Assembly: GCA_029008875.1 (NCBI GenBank)
Contig: JAQXJP010000012.1
Coordinates: 44,837 to 108,836, forward strand
Origin: Lachnospiraceae bacterium
GTDB taxonomy: Bacteria > Bacillota > Clostridia > Lachnospirales > Lachnospiraceae
Direction of reading: 5' to 3'
DNA length: 64,000 nt
Below, one piece after another: positions 16,389 to 26,723 of the stretch (the first letter of the stretch is position 1; the number at the start of each line of letters is the position of its first letter). Below the pieces are notes generated by a model, which did not search any database, was not told where the DNA came from, and worked only from the letters and a program-made list of their open reading frames with translations. The position numbers and the translations under genes were made by a program.

Positions 16389-18281
16389 TTACTCTTCTTC
16401 CAAAAATTCTTTCGGCAGATATTTTTGTATCATTTTTTCCAGATCCGCACCGGTCACCGGCTTGGACAGATAATCATTGAAGCCCGCTTCCAAATACTGT
16501 TCCCGCACACCGGATATGGCGTTTGCGGTCAGTGCGATGACCGGAGTGTTTGCATTGATGCATTCCGGCAGATCCTTCAGTCTCTGCAGCGTCTCAACCC
16601 CATCCATTCCCGGCATCATATGATCCAGCAGAATCACCTGATATTGATTGGTCTCGCAGAGATTGATGCACTCTTCCCCGCAGTCCGCCGTGTCGATGCG
16701 GAGCTTTGTCTTTTTCAGGAGGTTGCGAATCACCTCCAGATTGATGGACACATCGTCCACCACCAGGATTCTTGCCTTGGGTGCCACGAAGGATTGGTGG
16801 TAGACGGTTTTGCTCACGCCCTTTACCTTTTCCTCGTAATCCCCGATGGGGTCCGGGGCCACAATTTCCTGGGGAATTCTGACGTAGAACAGGGAACCCT
16901 TCCCCAGCTCACTGAAGACTCCGATCTCGCCGTCCATCAGTTCCACAAGCTGCTTCGTGATTGCAAGTCCCAGTCCCGTTCCCTCAATATGGCGGTTTTC
17001 TTCCTTGTCAAATCGCTCGAAGGAGCTGAACAGAGACGGAATATTTTCCTTTGCGATTCCCTTTCCGGTATCTTCCACGGAGAGGAGCAGCATCAGTTCC
17101 TTCTCGTTCTTTAGCTCCATTTTAACCCGAAATGTGATGGTTCCCACCTTCGTGTATTTTACCGCATTGGTGAGCAAATTATTGATAATCTCCTTGATTC
17201 GCACCTCGTCGCCCTTCAGGGCATTGGGGATTGACGGGTCACAAAATACCCGCACATCCAGATTCTTTTCCTTGGCGCGAAGGCTGACCATTTGGTGGCA
17301 TTCCTCCATGACATCCCGGAGTTTGTACTCCACCGGGATAATCTCAAACTTTCCCGCCTCCATCTTGGAAAAATCCAGGATATCATTGATAAGGGATAGC
17401 ATGGTGTCACCGGCGCTCTGAATCCGCTTGGCATAGGTGAGCACATTCTCCTCCGTGCTCTCCCGAAGAATCATCTCGTCCATTCCAAGCACCGCGTTGA
17501 TTGGGGTGCGAATCTCGTGGGAGATGTTGGCCAGATATCTGCTCTTTGCCTCGTTGGCACTTTCCGCTCTCTTGTTTGCCTCCTGCAATTCCTCCATAGT
17601 ATCCAAAAGCCTGTGGTACTCCGGAGTCTCCAGAGCAAACAGTACAATGGTGATTGCCAGGGAGATGGAAAACACACTGAGCAGTACATCCGGGAACCAA
17701 AGCAGTTGAAGAATCGGTCCCACCGCTCCCACAACGACGTACAGAATGATGGAAATCCGTTGCCGTCTAGAAAAATGCCGGGCAGAGCGGAACATCAAAA
17801 CCGCAACCGAGAAGAAGAACACATAGGGCATTGCAAATATCAAGATGTACACAGGTCCGTGCACATATTGCCCCTGCTCATTAAATTCAAAGACGAATCC
17901 GGTGGAAAGATTGATGGTCAACAGCCCTATGTAAATAATCAGAATGATCCACTCCACAATATTGTTGCTGGCCTCGTTGTTGAAACGCGTCCTATCCAGG
18001 GATCTGGTGTAGGCCAAAAAGCAGAAGCCAAGAGACATGTTGAGAATGCAATACAGGGTGTTTAATATCATATTCACCCAAGGAGGTATCACACTTCCGT
18101 AACTGATTGTCACAGCGGTAATCACATCCGCCAGATTTGCCCCGATAACCAGTAAAAGCAAGCGAAGAAATAAGCGGTTCTTTTGAATTGTAAATTCAAA
18201 CTGTTGACGCACATAAAGAGCAAGAAAAGCCAAAAACAGTGCCGCTGAAATCTCAAAGTCAATATTGTACAGTAACTGCAT
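16389..18281 (-). CDS. membrane hybrid sensor histidine kinase with receiver domain
   Basis: Two-component signalling protein of 630 residues. The N-terminal ~220 residues form a polytopic membrane sensor with about seven hydrophobic segments. A short helical linker leads to the HisKA domain with phospho-acceptor His255 in NISHEIRTP, then HATPase_c with the N box (INNLLTNAVKYT) and G boxes (DTGKGI, GTGLGLAI). A C-terminal receiver domain begins ARILVVDDVSINLEV and has its phospho-acceptor Asp in VILLDHMMPGMDG. No HPt or output domain is present, so the phosphate must pass to another protein. AAGGAGGAGATGTC precedes ATG. The ligand is unknown. Confidence 0.93.
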   Translation of the reverse strand: MQLLYNIDFEISAALFLAFLALYVRQQFEFTIQKNRLFLRLLLLVIGANLADVITAVTISYGSVIPPWVNMILNTLYCILNMSLGFCFLAYTRSLDRTRFNNEASNNIVEWIILIIYIGLLTINLSTGFVFEFNEQGQYVHGPVYILIFAMPYVFFFSVAVLMFRSARHFSRRQRISIILYVVVGAVGPILQLLWFPDVLLSVFSISLAITIVLFALETPEYHRLLDTMEELQEANKRAESANEAKSRYLANISHEIRTPINAVLGMDEMILRESTEENVLTYAKRIQSAGDTMLSLINDILDFSKMEAGKFEIIPVEYKLRDVMEECHQMVSLRAKEKNLDVRVFCDPSIPNALKGDEVRIKEIINNLLTNAVKYTKVGTITFRVKMELKNEKELMLLLSVEDTGKGIAKENIPSLFSSFERFDKEENRHIEGTGLGLAITKQLVELMDGEIGVFSELGKGSLFYVRIPQEIVAPDPIGDYEEKVKGVSKTVYHQSFVAPKARILVVDDVSINLEVIRNLLKKTKLRIDTADCGEECINLCETNQYQVILLDHMMPGMDGVETLQRLKDLPECINANTPVIALTANAISGVREQYLEAGFNDYLSKPVTGADLEKMIQKYLPKEFLEEE

Positions 18282-18306
18282 GACATCTCCTCCTTACACA
18301 AAAAAG

Positions 18307-18335
18307 TTTCGTGCCGTCCACATATCTGCTATAAT
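18307..18335 (+). promoter_or_regulatory. promoter of the CYTH gene
   Basis: TTTCGT (18307-18312), 17 bases, TATAAT (18330-18335). Start of transcription would be about 20 bases before the ribosome binding site AAAGGAGG. Confidence 0.55.
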
Positions 18336-18361
18336 AGGTTCAAACCCAAAGGAGGTACCCA

Positions 18362-18817
18362 ATGGAGATTGAACGCAAATTTCTCGTAAAAACCATGCCC
18401 GACAATCTGGATTCTTACCAGTCCAAACAGATTGCCCAGGGCTACCTGAACTACTCACCCGTAGTCCGCATCCGCAAATCGGATGATGAATACTATATGA
18501 CCTACAAAGGCTCCGGTCTCATGGCGAGGGAGGAATACAATCTTCCCCTCACCCAGGAAGCCTTTGAACACATGCTGGCTAAAATTGATGGCCTGCTCAT
18601 TGAAAAAACAAGATATCTGATTCCTCTGGAAAACGGATTGACCGCAGAACTGGACATTTTCCACGGAACCCTGGCCCCTCTTCGCATGATTGAGGTGGAA
18701 TTCCAATCCGTGGAGGAAGCGGATTCCTTCGTAGCCCCGGATTGGTTTGGCGATGATGTCACCCACTCCGGCAAATACCACAACAGCTATCTGTCAGCCA
18801 ACGGTTTATCCCAGTGA
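18362..18817 (+). CDS. CYTH domain protein (triphosphate tunnel metalloenzyme)
   Basis: Compact beta-tunnel enzyme of 151 residues. The N-terminal signature EIERKFLV (ExExK) binds metal and triphosphate, and charged tunnel residues recur in VVRIRKSDDEYYMTYKG and AELDIFHG. Bacterial single-domain CYTH proteins of this size are mostly inorganic triphosphatases; a few are class IV adenylate cyclases. The sequence does not decide between these, though triphosphatase is more common in Clostridia. AAAGGAGGTACCCA precedes ATG. It is transcribed alone, convergent with the next gene three bases away, and no terminator was seen between them. Confidence 0.9.
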   Translation: MEIERKFLVKTMPDNLDSYQSKQIAQGYLNYSPVVRIRKSDDEYYMTYKGSGLMAREEYNLPLTQEAFEHMLAKIDGLLIEKTRYLIPLENGLTAELDIFHGTLAPLRMIEVEFQSVEEADSFVAPDWFGDDVTHSGKYHNSYLSANGLSQ

Positions 18818-18820
18818 ATC

Positions 18821-19402
18821 CTAGCGGAGGCGGTTGGAGTATTCGTAGCGCTGCCTTGTGCGGAGCGCCTGCTTCAACGCCTCATAGCGTTCAAAAACAT
18901 CCCCATCCTGAATCACCACGTCCAGAACAACCGCAATGTTGTCCACCAACTGATCCGTAATCTCATCCCTCATGGATACCAGGATGTTGTACTTCTCATC
19001 AAAGCTTTCCGCATCCAGAAACTCCATCAATTTCACATTGACCCCATCCGTATCCCCGGAGGTTTTCTCCTTTCCTGTGGCAGACATTTCCTCCGAAGCA
19101 CCTATCTCTCCTGCAGCCGATGACTCCCCGACAGCGGACGGTTTATCCGAGACAGATGTCCCGCAAGTCTCTCGCTCCACCTTCTCGAAGCGATACTTTT
19201 GCTTTACGTCCGGGTACTTTTCGTGGTCCACCTCGCTGACAAACATCTCCAGTGGTCTCGCGTACACGCTATAGTCCCCGTACAGCGCCTGGTAGATTAC
19301 CAGCGGTTCTCTTGTCTCGGAGTGAGTTGCCACCGCCACAATCTGATACATCTTATTCTTGAAATGGCGATAGAGCTCGCCGGTCTGTGGTATTCTCTCC
19401 AT
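18821..19402 (-). CDS. DUF1653 domain protein
   Basis: Protein of 193 residues. The first ~75 match the DUF1653 pattern: [25 protein letters not shown] followed by [10 protein letters not shown] and [10 protein letters not shown] (shown in short parts). The domain's function is not known. A Ser/Ala/Glu-rich linker (about 85-120) follows and then a helical C-terminal part of about 70 residues with no match recognised. The start is ATG 19402; the in-frame TTG at 19420 merely extends into the ribosome binding site GAGAGGGAAGAG. It lies last in a three-gene minus-strand run with the two genes upstream. Confidence 0.8.
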   Translation of the reverse strand: MERIPQTGELYRHFKNKMYQIVAVATHSETREPLVIYQALYGDYSVYARPLEMFVSEVDHEKYPDVKQKYRFEKVERETCGTSVSDKPSAVGESSAAGEIGASEEMSATGKEKTSGDTDGVNVKLMEFLDAESFDEKYNILVSMRDEITDQLVDNIAVVLDVVIQDGDVFERYEALKQALRTRQRYEYSNRLR

Positions 19403-19421
19403 CTTACTCTTCCCTCTCAAA

Positions 19422-19991
19422 CTACTGGTAGATAAAGCCGTTTATCATATCCATGGCCTCCGCCACAAAGTCCCTCTCATAGGACAACTTTGCGTCATAC
19501 CCTTTCACCATCAGGTCTTCCACCATGTCCATGCTCATACCCTCCCGGGCATCCAGCTCCGCTGCCACATGGGCCGCGTCGTGAGGATGCGCCTCCTTTT
19601 GCGCCTGCTGATACTCCATCACACCCGTGGAGCTCACCCTTGCGGAATGGCCGTGAGACTGCTCCAATTCTGTCATTGTGGTATCCTGGGCATAGGTTGT
19701 GACGTTCTGTCTGGCCCTCGCCATAATATCCGCCTGGGTTCCCGCTCCCCCGTATCCTCTGGTCGCCTGCTGCACAGTACCTCTGACGCCTCCCACAGGT
19801 TGCGGTTGCGGCGGTCTCCCTGTCGCCATTGTCCCCTGCTGCCCGGGCCACTGTTGCATGGGAGCCTGCTGCATCGGTCTCTGCTGCATGGGTCTCTGCT
19901 GTCCGGGGCGAGTATTCTGTTGTGCATTTTTCTTGATGGTCACCACAATAATCGCAATCACCACCACTAACCAAATAACCGAAAAAAACAT
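19422..19991 (-). CDS. membrane-anchored Gln/Pro/Met-rich protein of unknown function
   Basis: Not recognised. The 189-residue product has one N-terminal transmembrane helix ([16 protein letters not shown]), then a low-complexity region with repeated QQRPMQQ-like units and Pro/Gly/Gln, and a charged helical C-terminal third. The topology suggests a short anchor with a flexible stalk and a small soluble domain, on the cytoplasmic side if positive residues (KKN after the helix) stay inside. ATG 19991 is preceded by AGGAGGTTGACA. It overlaps no gene, being two bases after the stop of the upstream gene. Confidence 0.7.
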   Translation of the reverse strand: MFFSVIWLVVVIAIIVVTIKKNAQQNTRPGQQRPMQQRPMQQAPMQQWPGQQGTMATGRPPQPQPVGGVRGTVQQATRGYGGAGTQADIMARARQNVTTYAQDTTMTELEQSHGHSARVSSTGVMEYQQAQKEAHPHDAAHVAAELDAREGMSMDMVEDLMVKGYDAKLSYERDFVAEAMDMINGFIYQ

Positions 19992-19993
19992 TG

Positions 19994-20647
19994 TCAACCT
20001 CCTACAACTCTCTTAACCAGCTCCAGCAACTGCTGCTGGGAAAAATCGACCTCCGCGCAAACCTTGAGCATGGGAATCCAGAAATCCTGCTCCACATTCT
20101 CCTCGATCAATTTCAACCTGTTTGCCGGCGGGATATTCACCAGTTCGGAATCATCGTGATCCACGTAAAAAAAGCTGAGGGCAATGAGACCCGGCATGGG
20201 TCTCTCCAGAATTTCCGCAGTCATAGAGATAATATTCTCCACCTCACTCTTCAAAATCACACGATTCACATCCCCACCGTCATACCGGTCCATCAACCGG
20301 AGAATGGAGTCAAAGGTGGAATGAAACTCCCTGTCCTCTCTGCTGACCAAAAACTCGTGGTCCATACAATCCTTGTAGTGCTTAATCTCCTTGCGCATCT
20401 GGTCAAATTGCTTCTTGATGTCACGGTTCCAGGAGCTTCCCTCCATCAGCATATTCTCAATATAGGCAAACGCCTCCGCCGCACAGTTCAAATTCTGTCT
20501 GGCAGATTGGTAGCGGTTCTTCGTCATGGGATACAGCTTCGCGATTCGGTCCAGTTGTTTTTGCCATGTCTTGACAACTCCCATATCGCCGCCCGCATAT
20601 TGAATCTTCTTCTTCAGTTCTTTTATCTGTGTGTCCTCGCCAAACAT
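19994..20647 (-). CDS. conserved hypothetical helical protein
   Basis: Not recognised. The 217-residue protein is predicted to be soluble and largely helical, with an amphipathic N-terminal segment (TQIKELKKKIQYAGGD) and many charged residues. No catalytic motif is evident. The start is ATG 20647 with GTGAGGATAATC upstream; the longer reading frame to 20803 runs through the intergenic region and the opp terminator and is not credible. It is first in a three-gene run with the Gln/Pro-rich membrane protein and the DUF1653 gene, which suggests a shared task. A TATAAT box lies about 35 bases upstream of the start, near 20683. Confidence 0.7.
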   Translation of the reverse strand: MFGEDTQIKELKKKIQYAGGDMGVVKTWQKQLDRIAKLYPMTKNRYQSARQNLNCAAEAFAYIENMLMEGSSWNRDIKKQFDQMRKEIKHYKDCMDHEFLVSREDREFHSTFDSILRLMDRYDGGDVNRVILKSEVENIISMTAEILERPMPGLIALSFFYVDHDDSELVNIPPANRLKLIEENVEQDFWIPMLKVCAEVDFSQQQLLELVKRVVGG

Positions 20648-20770
20648 GATTATCCTCACAATTTTATGGCATATGTGATTATTATATATGATTCCTTCAA
20701 AAATATCTACTTTTGAAAATGAAAAAGAAGTGTATAACCGAAAGAAGATGACAGATGGAACAAAAAAATT

Positions 20771-20792
20771 GGGGCTGCAAAAATGCAGCCCC
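20771..20792 (-). terminator. terminator of the opp operon
   Basis: GGGGCTGCA / TGCAGCCCC with an AAAA-type loop, followed on the minus strand by AATTTTTTTG. It lies about 25 bases after the oppA stop. Confidence 0.9.
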
Positions 20793-20816
20793 AACATAAG
20801 CATTGAGAGTATTCAA

Positions 20817-22526
20817 TTACTGCTCGATGGTTGCATGGTAGAAGTACTTCATACCTTCAACAGTGCTGTATACACCCTTTACATAAGACTTAACCATGTA
20901 CAGGTCATTGTAGTAGTAAATAGGAACAACGCACTGGGTCTCCATAAGCATATCCTCTGCCTGGTGCATAAGTTCAGCACGCTTTGCAAGGTCAGCCTCG
21001 GTACGGATATCGCTGATCAACTGATCATATGCAGCCCAGTCAAGAGCCTTGCTTGCATCACGACCGAACTGGCAGTCGTTGTTTCCGGACTCGGTGGTCC
21101 ACATCTCAAGCATGTTGATTGGATCGTTGTAGTCCATGATCCATCCCTCACGAGCGATATCGAAATCGCCGTTCTTACGAGTATTCAGGAAGGTAGCCCA
21201 CTCCTGCTGCTCGATGGTCATGTTGATTCCGATGGTTGCAAAGTCAGCCTGAATAGCTTCAGCAGTCTTTACGTTGCCTTCAGAATTATTGGTCAGGTAT
21301 ACAAAGGAAACATCCTGGGTAAGTGCATCCTGATCAAGATCAAACAGGCCGATGGAAGCAAGCAATTCTTTAGCTTCTGCAACGTTTGCTTCGTAATCTG
21401 TTCCGTAGTAATCCTTGTTCTTGAACTCGCCACCGTTACCGTCAGAGCATCCTGCCGGTATGAATGTGGTAGCGATCTTCTGGTTGGTCTGTGCAATGTT
21501 GTCGATGATGTACTGACGGTCAATCAACAGGCTGAGTGCCTGACGGAATACCTTTGCCTGCTCCTCATCAAGACCAAGCTTGCTGTACAGATCAGAGTTG
21601 TAGTTGAATCCTACATAGTAGGTTCCAAGGTTGTCTGCTACTACGAATTCCTCGGACTGAGAAGCGGTGGGAACCTCTGCGGTCGGAACGGTATCGATGA
21701 AATCAAGGTCACCGGTCTGGTAAGCAGTGTATGCAGCAACATCATCACTGGTAAGCATTACGTTAAGAGTGGTGATGGATACGGAATCTGCATCCCAGTA
21801 AGAATCGTTCTTCACATAGGTCATATCAGAATCATGGTTCCAAGACTCAAGCTTGTAAGCTCCGTTTGATACGAAGTTCTCACCTGCATCCAATGCCCAG
21901 GTTCCTGCCGGATTCTCAGCGGAAACGGTAGGCTCAACTACTTCCTCATCAACCGGGAAGAAGAACGGGAATGCACAAAGGTCAAGGAAGTAAGGGCATA
22001 CTGCCTTCAAGGTAACGGTAAGAGTCTTACCATCCTCGGAAGCTACAACGTCCTCATCACCCAAACCATTCTCGTAAGTAAAGCTCGGGAACACTTCGCA
22101 GAGGTAGCTGTAATCTGCTGCAACCTCAGGGCTGGCAGCTCTCTTCCAAGAGTAAACAAAGTCGGTAGCATCCAAAGCGTCACCGTTTGACCAGATAAGG
22201 CCATCCTTCATAGTGAAGGTGTAGGTAAGTCCGTCTTCAGACACTTCATAGCTCTCTGCACATGCCGGCTCGAGTTCTCCGTTTGCATTGTAACGCATCA
22301 GGCCTTCAAAGCAGTTAACGGCAAGACATCCGCCGTCTACAGTACTGTTCAAAGCCGGGTCAAGGTGATCCGGTTCGGAAGCCATAAAGATGTTAAGGGT
22401 TGTAGTATCTGCCTTGGTCGTTGTTGTACCAACGCTCTGAGTAGACTCAGGAGCCTTGTTTCCACATGCAACAAGTCCAAGTGCCATACCAGCAACAAGT
22501 ACGAGTGATACAAGTTTCTTTTTCAT
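20817..22526 (-). CDS. oppA: oligopeptide ABC transporter substrate-binding lipoprotein OppA
   Basis: Family 5 extracellular solute-binding lipoprotein of 569 residues. The signal peptide ends in the lipobox LVACGNK, followed by a Ser/Thr-rich linker. The mature part begins TTTLNIFMASEPDHLDPA, typical of peptide-binding proteins. Cluster 5 features such as the long C-terminal lobe with VVPIYYYNDLYMVK are present. AGGAGGAAATATT precedes ATG. It is the last gene of the operon, whereas oppA is more often first; a strong terminator follows it. The bound peptide class cannot be told from sequence. Confidence 0.93.
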   Translation of the reverse strand: MKKKLVSLVLVAGMALGLVACGNKAPESTQSVGTTTTKADTTTLNIFMASEPDHLDPALNSTVDGGCLAVNCFEGLMRYNANGELEPACAESYEVSEDGLTYTFTMKDGLIWSNGDALDATDFVYSWKRAASPEVAADYSYLCEVFPSFTYENGLGDEDVVASEDGKTLTVTLKAVCPYFLDLCAFPFFFPVDEEVVEPTVSAENPAGTWALDAGENFVSNGAYKLESWNHDSDMTYVKNDSYWDADSVSITTLNVMLTSDDVAAYTAYQTGDLDFIDTVPTAEVPTASQSEEFVVADNLGTYYVGFNYNSDLYSKLGLDEEQAKVFRQALSLLIDRQYIIDNIAQTNQKIATTFIPAGCSDGNGGEFKNKDYYGTDYEANVAEAKELLASIGLFDLDQDALTQDVSFVYLTNNSEGNVKTAEAIQADFATIGINMTIEQQEWATFLNTRKNGDFDIAREGWIMDYNDPINMLEMWTTESGNNDCQFGRDASKALDWAAYDQLISDIRTEADLAKRAELMHQAEDMLMETQCVVPIYYYNDLYMVKSYVKGVYSTVEGMKYFYHATIEQ

Positions 22527-22601
22527 AATATTTCCTCCTGTAAATATTAGTATATATGTTCAACCCCCTTGGGTTTGAACCGAAAAAATTCCGTTGCCGC
22601 A

Positions 22602-23642
22602 CTATTTGTTCCAGCAGGCAACCATGTGACCGTTTCCGCGGTCCTTAAGCTCCGGTCTCTCCGCTGCACACTGCTCCGTCGCATATTTGCAACGAGTGCG
22701 GAACGGGCAGCCGGTGGGCATACGAAGCGGTGAGGGAACATCTCCCTCCAGGATAATACGCTGGCTGTTTCTCGCCGTCTCCGGATCCGGAATCGGAACC
22801 GCTGACAGCAGGGACTGTGTGTAGGGATGAACGGGATTGTTCATCAAATCATCCGCATCCGCCAGCTCCATCATGTGTCCCAGATACATGACTGCAATTC
22901 TATCGGAAATATGCTGAACCACAAGCAAATCATGGGCAATGAACAGATATGCCATCCCTCTCTGCTTCTGCAAGTCTTCAAACATATTGACAACCTGTGC
23001 CTGAATGGAGACATCCAACGCAGAAACCGGCTCATCGCACACGATAAATTTCGGATCCACCGCAAGGGCGCGGGCAATGCCGATTCGCTGTCTCTGTCCG
23101 CCGGAAAACTCATGGGCATACCGGGTGGCATGCTCTGCGTTCAAACCTACGGTCTCCATCAATTCCAAAATCTTGTCGTGACGCTCTGCACGATTCTTGT
23201 ATAATTTATGGACATCCAACGGCTCGCCGATGATATCCTCCACCGTCATTCGCGGATTCAGGGAAGAATAAGGATCCTGAAATACCATCTGCATCTGCTT
23301 GCGGAACGCCTTCATATCCAGGTCAATCCGTTTCCCCTTCAGCGGCTTTCCGTTTGGTCCGAGAATGAGCTTGCCCTCCTCGTCATACTGCTCTCCGCTG
23401 TCAAACAACACCTGGCCGTCAAATTCGATACGTCCCGCCGTCGGCTGGTAAAGCCGAAGCAGCGTACGACCGACGGTGGTCTTACCACATCCGGACTCTC
23501 CTACCAGACCCAATGTCTCGCCCGGCTTGATGGCAAAAGATACATCATCCACAGCCTTAAGCGGAATGGTCTGAAGTCCGCTTCGAATCGGGAAATACTG
23601 TTTTAAGTGGCTTACTTTTAAGAGATATTCTTCGCTACTCAT
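22602..23642 (-). CDS. oppF: oligopeptide ABC transporter ATP-binding protein OppF
   Basis: Cytoplasmic ATPase of the peptide importer, 346 residues. Walker [10 protein letters not shown], signature [10 protein letters not shown], Walker [13 protein letters not shown] and the C-terminal oligopeptide/dipeptide domain with the Cys-rich motif [15 protein letters not shown] are present; that cysteine cluster often holds an iron-sulfur centre in this family. ATG 23642 overlaps the oppD stop, with GGAGGG upstream, so translation is coupled. A longer start at 23660 lies further inside oppD and has weaker support. Confidence 0.93.
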   Translation of the reverse strand: MSSEEYLLKVSHLKQYFPIRSGLQTIPLKAVDDVSFAIKPGETLGLVGESGCGKTTVGRTLLRLYQPTAGRIEFDGQVLFDSGEQYDEEGKLILGPNGKPLKGKRIDLDMKAFRKQMQMVFQDPYSSLNPRMTVEDIIGEPLDVHKLYKNRAERHDKILELMETVGLNAEHATRYAHEFSGGQRQRIGIARALAVDPKFIVCDEPVSALDVSIQAQVVNMFEDLQKQRGMAYLFIAHDLLVVQHISDRIAVMYLGHMMELADADDLMNNPVHPYTQSLLSAVPIPDPETARNSQRIILEGDVPSPLRMPTGCPFRTRCKYATEQCAAERPELKDRGNGHMVACWNK

Positions 23643-24639
23643 TCGCTTTTCCCTCCTCACACATCTTTTTTACATTCATCCAGCATGCAGCCAGATGGCC
23701 TTCGCCCACACGGATCTCCTCCGGCACTTGGGAGAGGCAAATCTTCATCGCCTCATCACACCTCGGGCAAAAAGCACATCCCTCCGGCATATTCAACAGG
23801 TTGATTGGAGTTCCCCCGATGGGAACCAGCCGCTCATTGTTGTTGGCCGTGGTGGGAATGGAACGAAGCAATCCCTTGGTATATTCATGGGCCGGACGAT
23901 AGAAAATATCGTCTGCGGATCCTCTCTCGCAGACACGTCCGCCATACATTACAATAATCTCATCGCACATGGACGCGATGACACCCAGGTCATGGGTAAC
24001 CATGATGATAGCCATTCCCAGCTTTTTCTGAAGATCCTGCATCAATTCCAGAATCTGTGCCTGAATGGTAACATCCAGCGCAGTGGTGGGCTCATCGGCA
24101 ATCAAAATATCCGGTTCACAGGCCAGCGCCATAGCAATCATCACACGCTGTCTCATACCTCCGGACAACTCGTGGGGGTACTGCTTCACACGTTTTTCCG
24201 GCTCATTCACGCCCACGAGCGTAAGCATCTCGATGGCGCGCTCCTTCGCCTCTTTCTTGGTTCTGTTGGTGTGGAGCAACACTGCCTCCTCCAGCTGATA
24301 TCCGACGGTAAATACCGGGTTTAAGGAGGTCATGGGGTCCTGGAAGATGATGGAACAGCATTTTCCGCGGAATTCAGACATTTTCTTGCGGTCCCACTGA
24401 ACGATATCCTCCCCCTTGTACAGCACCTTTCCTCCAGTGATGGCGCCGTTGTCCGCCAAAATCTGCATAATGGAATAAGCAGATACGGACTTTCCGGATC
24501 CGGACTCTCCTACGATTCCCAGAGTCTTTCCCGGTTCCAGATTAAAATTAATTCCATTGACCGCATGCACTTCCCCGTTGTCTGTCTGGAAAGTGGTCTG
24601 CAAGTCTTGTACTTCGATGATATACTTATAATTTTCCAT
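23635..24639 (-). CDS. oppD: oligopeptide ABC transporter ATP-binding protein OppD
   Basis: Second ATPase of the importer, 334 residues. Walker [10 protein letters not shown], signature [10 protein letters not shown], Walker [13 protein letters not shown] and the C-terminal cysteine cluster [15 protein letters not shown] are visible. ATG 24639 has AAGGGG eight bases upstream; the in-frame GTG at 24648 sits too close to that site. The gene follows oppC by about ten bases and overlaps oppF. Confidence 0.93.
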   Translation of the reverse strand: MENYKYIIEVQDLQTTFQTDNGEVHAVNGINFNLEPGKTLGIVGESGSGKSVSAYSIMQILADNGAITGGKVLYKGEDIVQWDRKKMSEFRGKCCSIIFQDPMTSLNPVFTVGYQLEEAVLLHTNRTKKEAKERAIEMLTLVGVNEPEKRVKQYPHELSGGMRQRVMIAMALACEPDILIADEPTTALDVTIQAQILELMQDLQKKLGMAIIMVTHDLGVIASMCDEIIVMYGGRVCERGSADDIFYRPAHEYTKGLLRSIPTTANNNERLVPIGGTPINLLNMPEGCAFCPRCDEAMKICLSQVPEEIRVGEGHLAACWMNVKKMCEEGKANE

Positions 24640-24651
24640 CTCACTCACCCC

Positions 24652-25710
24652 TTATCTAGACAGCTTCGGATCAAACGCATCACGCAGACCGTCACCAAGC
24701 AGGTTCAAAGCTAACACAATCAGACAAATCGCCAACGCAGGGAACAGCAATCGTTCCGGATAGGTCTGTAGCCCGCTTCGCGCCTCATTGGCGAGAGACC
24801 CCAGAGACGGCATAGGTGCGGAAACACCAAGGCCTACGAAGGACAGATAACTCTCGGTAAAGATTGCAGACGGAATCTGCAGTGCCGTGGTAATAATAAT
24901 TACGGACAGACAGTTGGGCAAAATGTGGCGTCTGATAATGCGCGGAGTTGAAGTTCCGATACATTTTGCCGCAAGCACATACTCATTCTGCTTGATGGTC
25001 AAAATCTGTCCGCGAATCAAACGGGCCATACCGACCCAATATAATAGTCCAAACACGATAAACAATGCAATCATGTTGACTCCCAGCTTGGCGAGAACCG
25101 TTCCCTCCAGCGCGGGGGCAAGGGTCTCACGGAGTACCACGGAGAGCAAAATGATCAGCAACATATCCGGCAGTGAATAAATGATATCCACAATACGCAT
25201 CATAATCATATCCACCTTGCCGCCAAGGTACCCGGAAATGGATCCGTACAACATACCGATCGCCAGGACAAGGAGAGATGCGAAGATACCGACACCGAGA
25301 GATACTCTGGCTCCGTATACCACACGAATAAAATAGTCGCGTCCAAGGGAATCCGTTCCGAAAATATGCGGAAAAACACTCTCGCCGGCTTCGATTTTTC
25401 TCATCTCGCTCATGCTGTGTTCAAAGGGAGCAAGATTTGCCGCATCCTTTGTGATATCCGCATATCCGTAAGGAACCAGCATCGGTCCAAACACTACAAT
25501 CAATATAATCAGTACCAAAATAATTATGGAACCCATTGCAAGCGGATTCTTGCGCAGACGGCGCAGACCGTCCTTCAGGAAGGTGGTGGATTCTCCCATG
25601 ACATCCTGCTGGCGTTTCTCCTCCTCCGTTGCCTTTTCAAAATCCTGCATGTTGAACTTGCTCAAATCAATCTGAGTTGAGAAAGGTGCTCTTTTCAAAC
25701 TGTCTTTCAT
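24652..25710 (-). CDS. oppC: oligopeptide ABC transporter permease OppC
   Basis: Inner permease subunit of 352 residues, with a long cytoplasmic N-terminus, a first transmembrane helix (IIILVLIILIVVFGPMLV), a large extracytoplasmic loop, and a five-helix BPD_transp_1 core. The EAA coupling loop appears as AAKCIGTSTPRIIRRHILPN. TAGGAGGAGAG precedes ATG 25710. It pairs with OppB, encoded just upstream. Confidence 0.93.
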   Translation of the reverse strand: MKDSLKRAPFSTQIDLSKFNMQDFEKATEEEKRQQDVMGESTTFLKDGLRRLRKNPLAMGSIIILVLIILIVVFGPMLVPYGYADITKDAANLAPFEHSMSEMRKIEAGESVFPHIFGTDSLGRDYFIRVVYGARVSLGVGIFASLLVLAIGMLYGSISGYLGGKVDMIMMRIVDIIYSLPDMLLIILLSVVLRETLAPALEGTVLAKLGVNMIALFIVFGLLYWVGMARLIRGQILTIKQNEYVLAAKCIGTSTPRIIRRHILPNCLSVIIITTALQIPSAIFTESYLSFVGLGVSAPMPSLGSLANEARSGLQTYPERLLFPALAICLIVLALNLLGDGLRDAFDPKLSR

Positions 25711-25726
25711 TTTTCTCTCCTCCTAA

Positions 25727-26638
25727 CTAATCGAGCTTAATTCTCGGGTCAACAAACTTGTAGACAATATCGGTAATCAGATTGGCAATAACCATAATCA
25801 CCGCAAGAAAAATTGTGGTTGCCATGATTAATGTATAGTCGCGGTTATTGATGGCGCTCACGAATTTGGCACCCAGTCCTCCGATGTTGAAAATGCTCTC
25901 AACAACCATGGACCCGGTCAGGATTCCCGCAATCATCGGTCCCACGTAAGTGATAACCGGAATCAGCGCATTGCGAAGTCCGTGCACAAAAATCACCTTG
26001 AGCTGGGATACGCCTTTCGCTTTGGCGGTACGGATATAGTCCTGTCCCAAAGCATCCAGCATGGAGGTCTTGGTCAGACGGGTGATGTATGCCATGGGTG
26101 ACATTGCAAGGGCAAGCACCGGCAAAAGCACCTGATTGTCCCCCGCCGAGAATGCGGACACCCAACCAAGCTTCATGCAGAAGAAATACAGCAACAGGGT
26201 TGCCACCACAAAGGATGGCATCGCCGTAATCAACGTGATAAAGAACACAATGATTCTATCCGGCCACCGGTTACGCATCAGCGCCGCTATCGAGCCCAGG
26301 ACCAATCCCAATATAATGGCCAGACCCGCTGCGAGCAGTCCCAATTTTGCAGAAATCGGAAAACTTTCGGAAAAAATTGAAGAAATGTCTCGACCATTCT
26401 TAAGGCTGACACCGAAATCTCCGTGAAGGATGTTTTTCATATACATCACATACTGCTCCGGAACCGGCTTATCCAGATTATATCTCGCCTCAAGCGCTGC
26501 AATTACCGTTGGATTGGATGCCTTTTCCTTATTGAAAGGACCTCCCGGAATTGCATTCATGGCAAAGAATGTGATCACACTGATAATAAACACAGTGAGA
26601 ATTGCCAACAGAACTCTTTTTACAACGTACTTACCCAC
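25727..26638 (-). CDS. oppB: oligopeptide ABC transporter permease OppB
   Basis: Permease subunit of about 303 residues and the first gene of the operon. The N-terminus (VGKYVVKRVLLAILTVFIIS) has the family's first helix, and the EAA loop is visible as DYIRTAKAKGVSQLKVIFVH. GTG at 26638 is chosen because AGGGG lies at a normal distance; an alternative GTG at 26647 is too close to that site. The operon order is B-C-D-F-A. Its promoter (26830-26803) is separated from the start by a terminator-like hairpin. Confidence 0.92.
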   Translation of the reverse strand: MGKYVVKRVLLAILTVFIISVITFFAMNAIPGGPFNKEKASNPTVIAALEARYNLDKPVPEQYVMYMKNILHGDFGVSLKNGRDISSIFSESFPISAKLGLLAAGLAIILGLVLGSIAALMRNRWPDRIIVFFITLITAMPSFVVATLLLYFFCMKLGWVSAFSAGDNQVLLPVLALAMSPMAYITRLTKTSMLDALGQDYIRTAKAKGVSQLKVIFVHGLRNALIPVITYVGPMIAGILTGSMVVESIFNIGGLGAKFVSAINNRDYTLIMATTIFLAVIMVIANLITDIVYKFVDPRIKLD

Positions 26639-26723
26639 TTTAATCACCCCTGTAATTTGCTATACAGCCTTCTTCCGCACAGCGAAAGAGAGGCATTATT
26701 CTGTGTAAAATTGCATTTTTGAT

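Noticed and set aside
20648..20803. N-terminal extension of the 217-residue protein
   Set aside because: The extra 52 residues come from intergenic DNA including the promoter region, whereas the internal ATG has a ribosome binding site.
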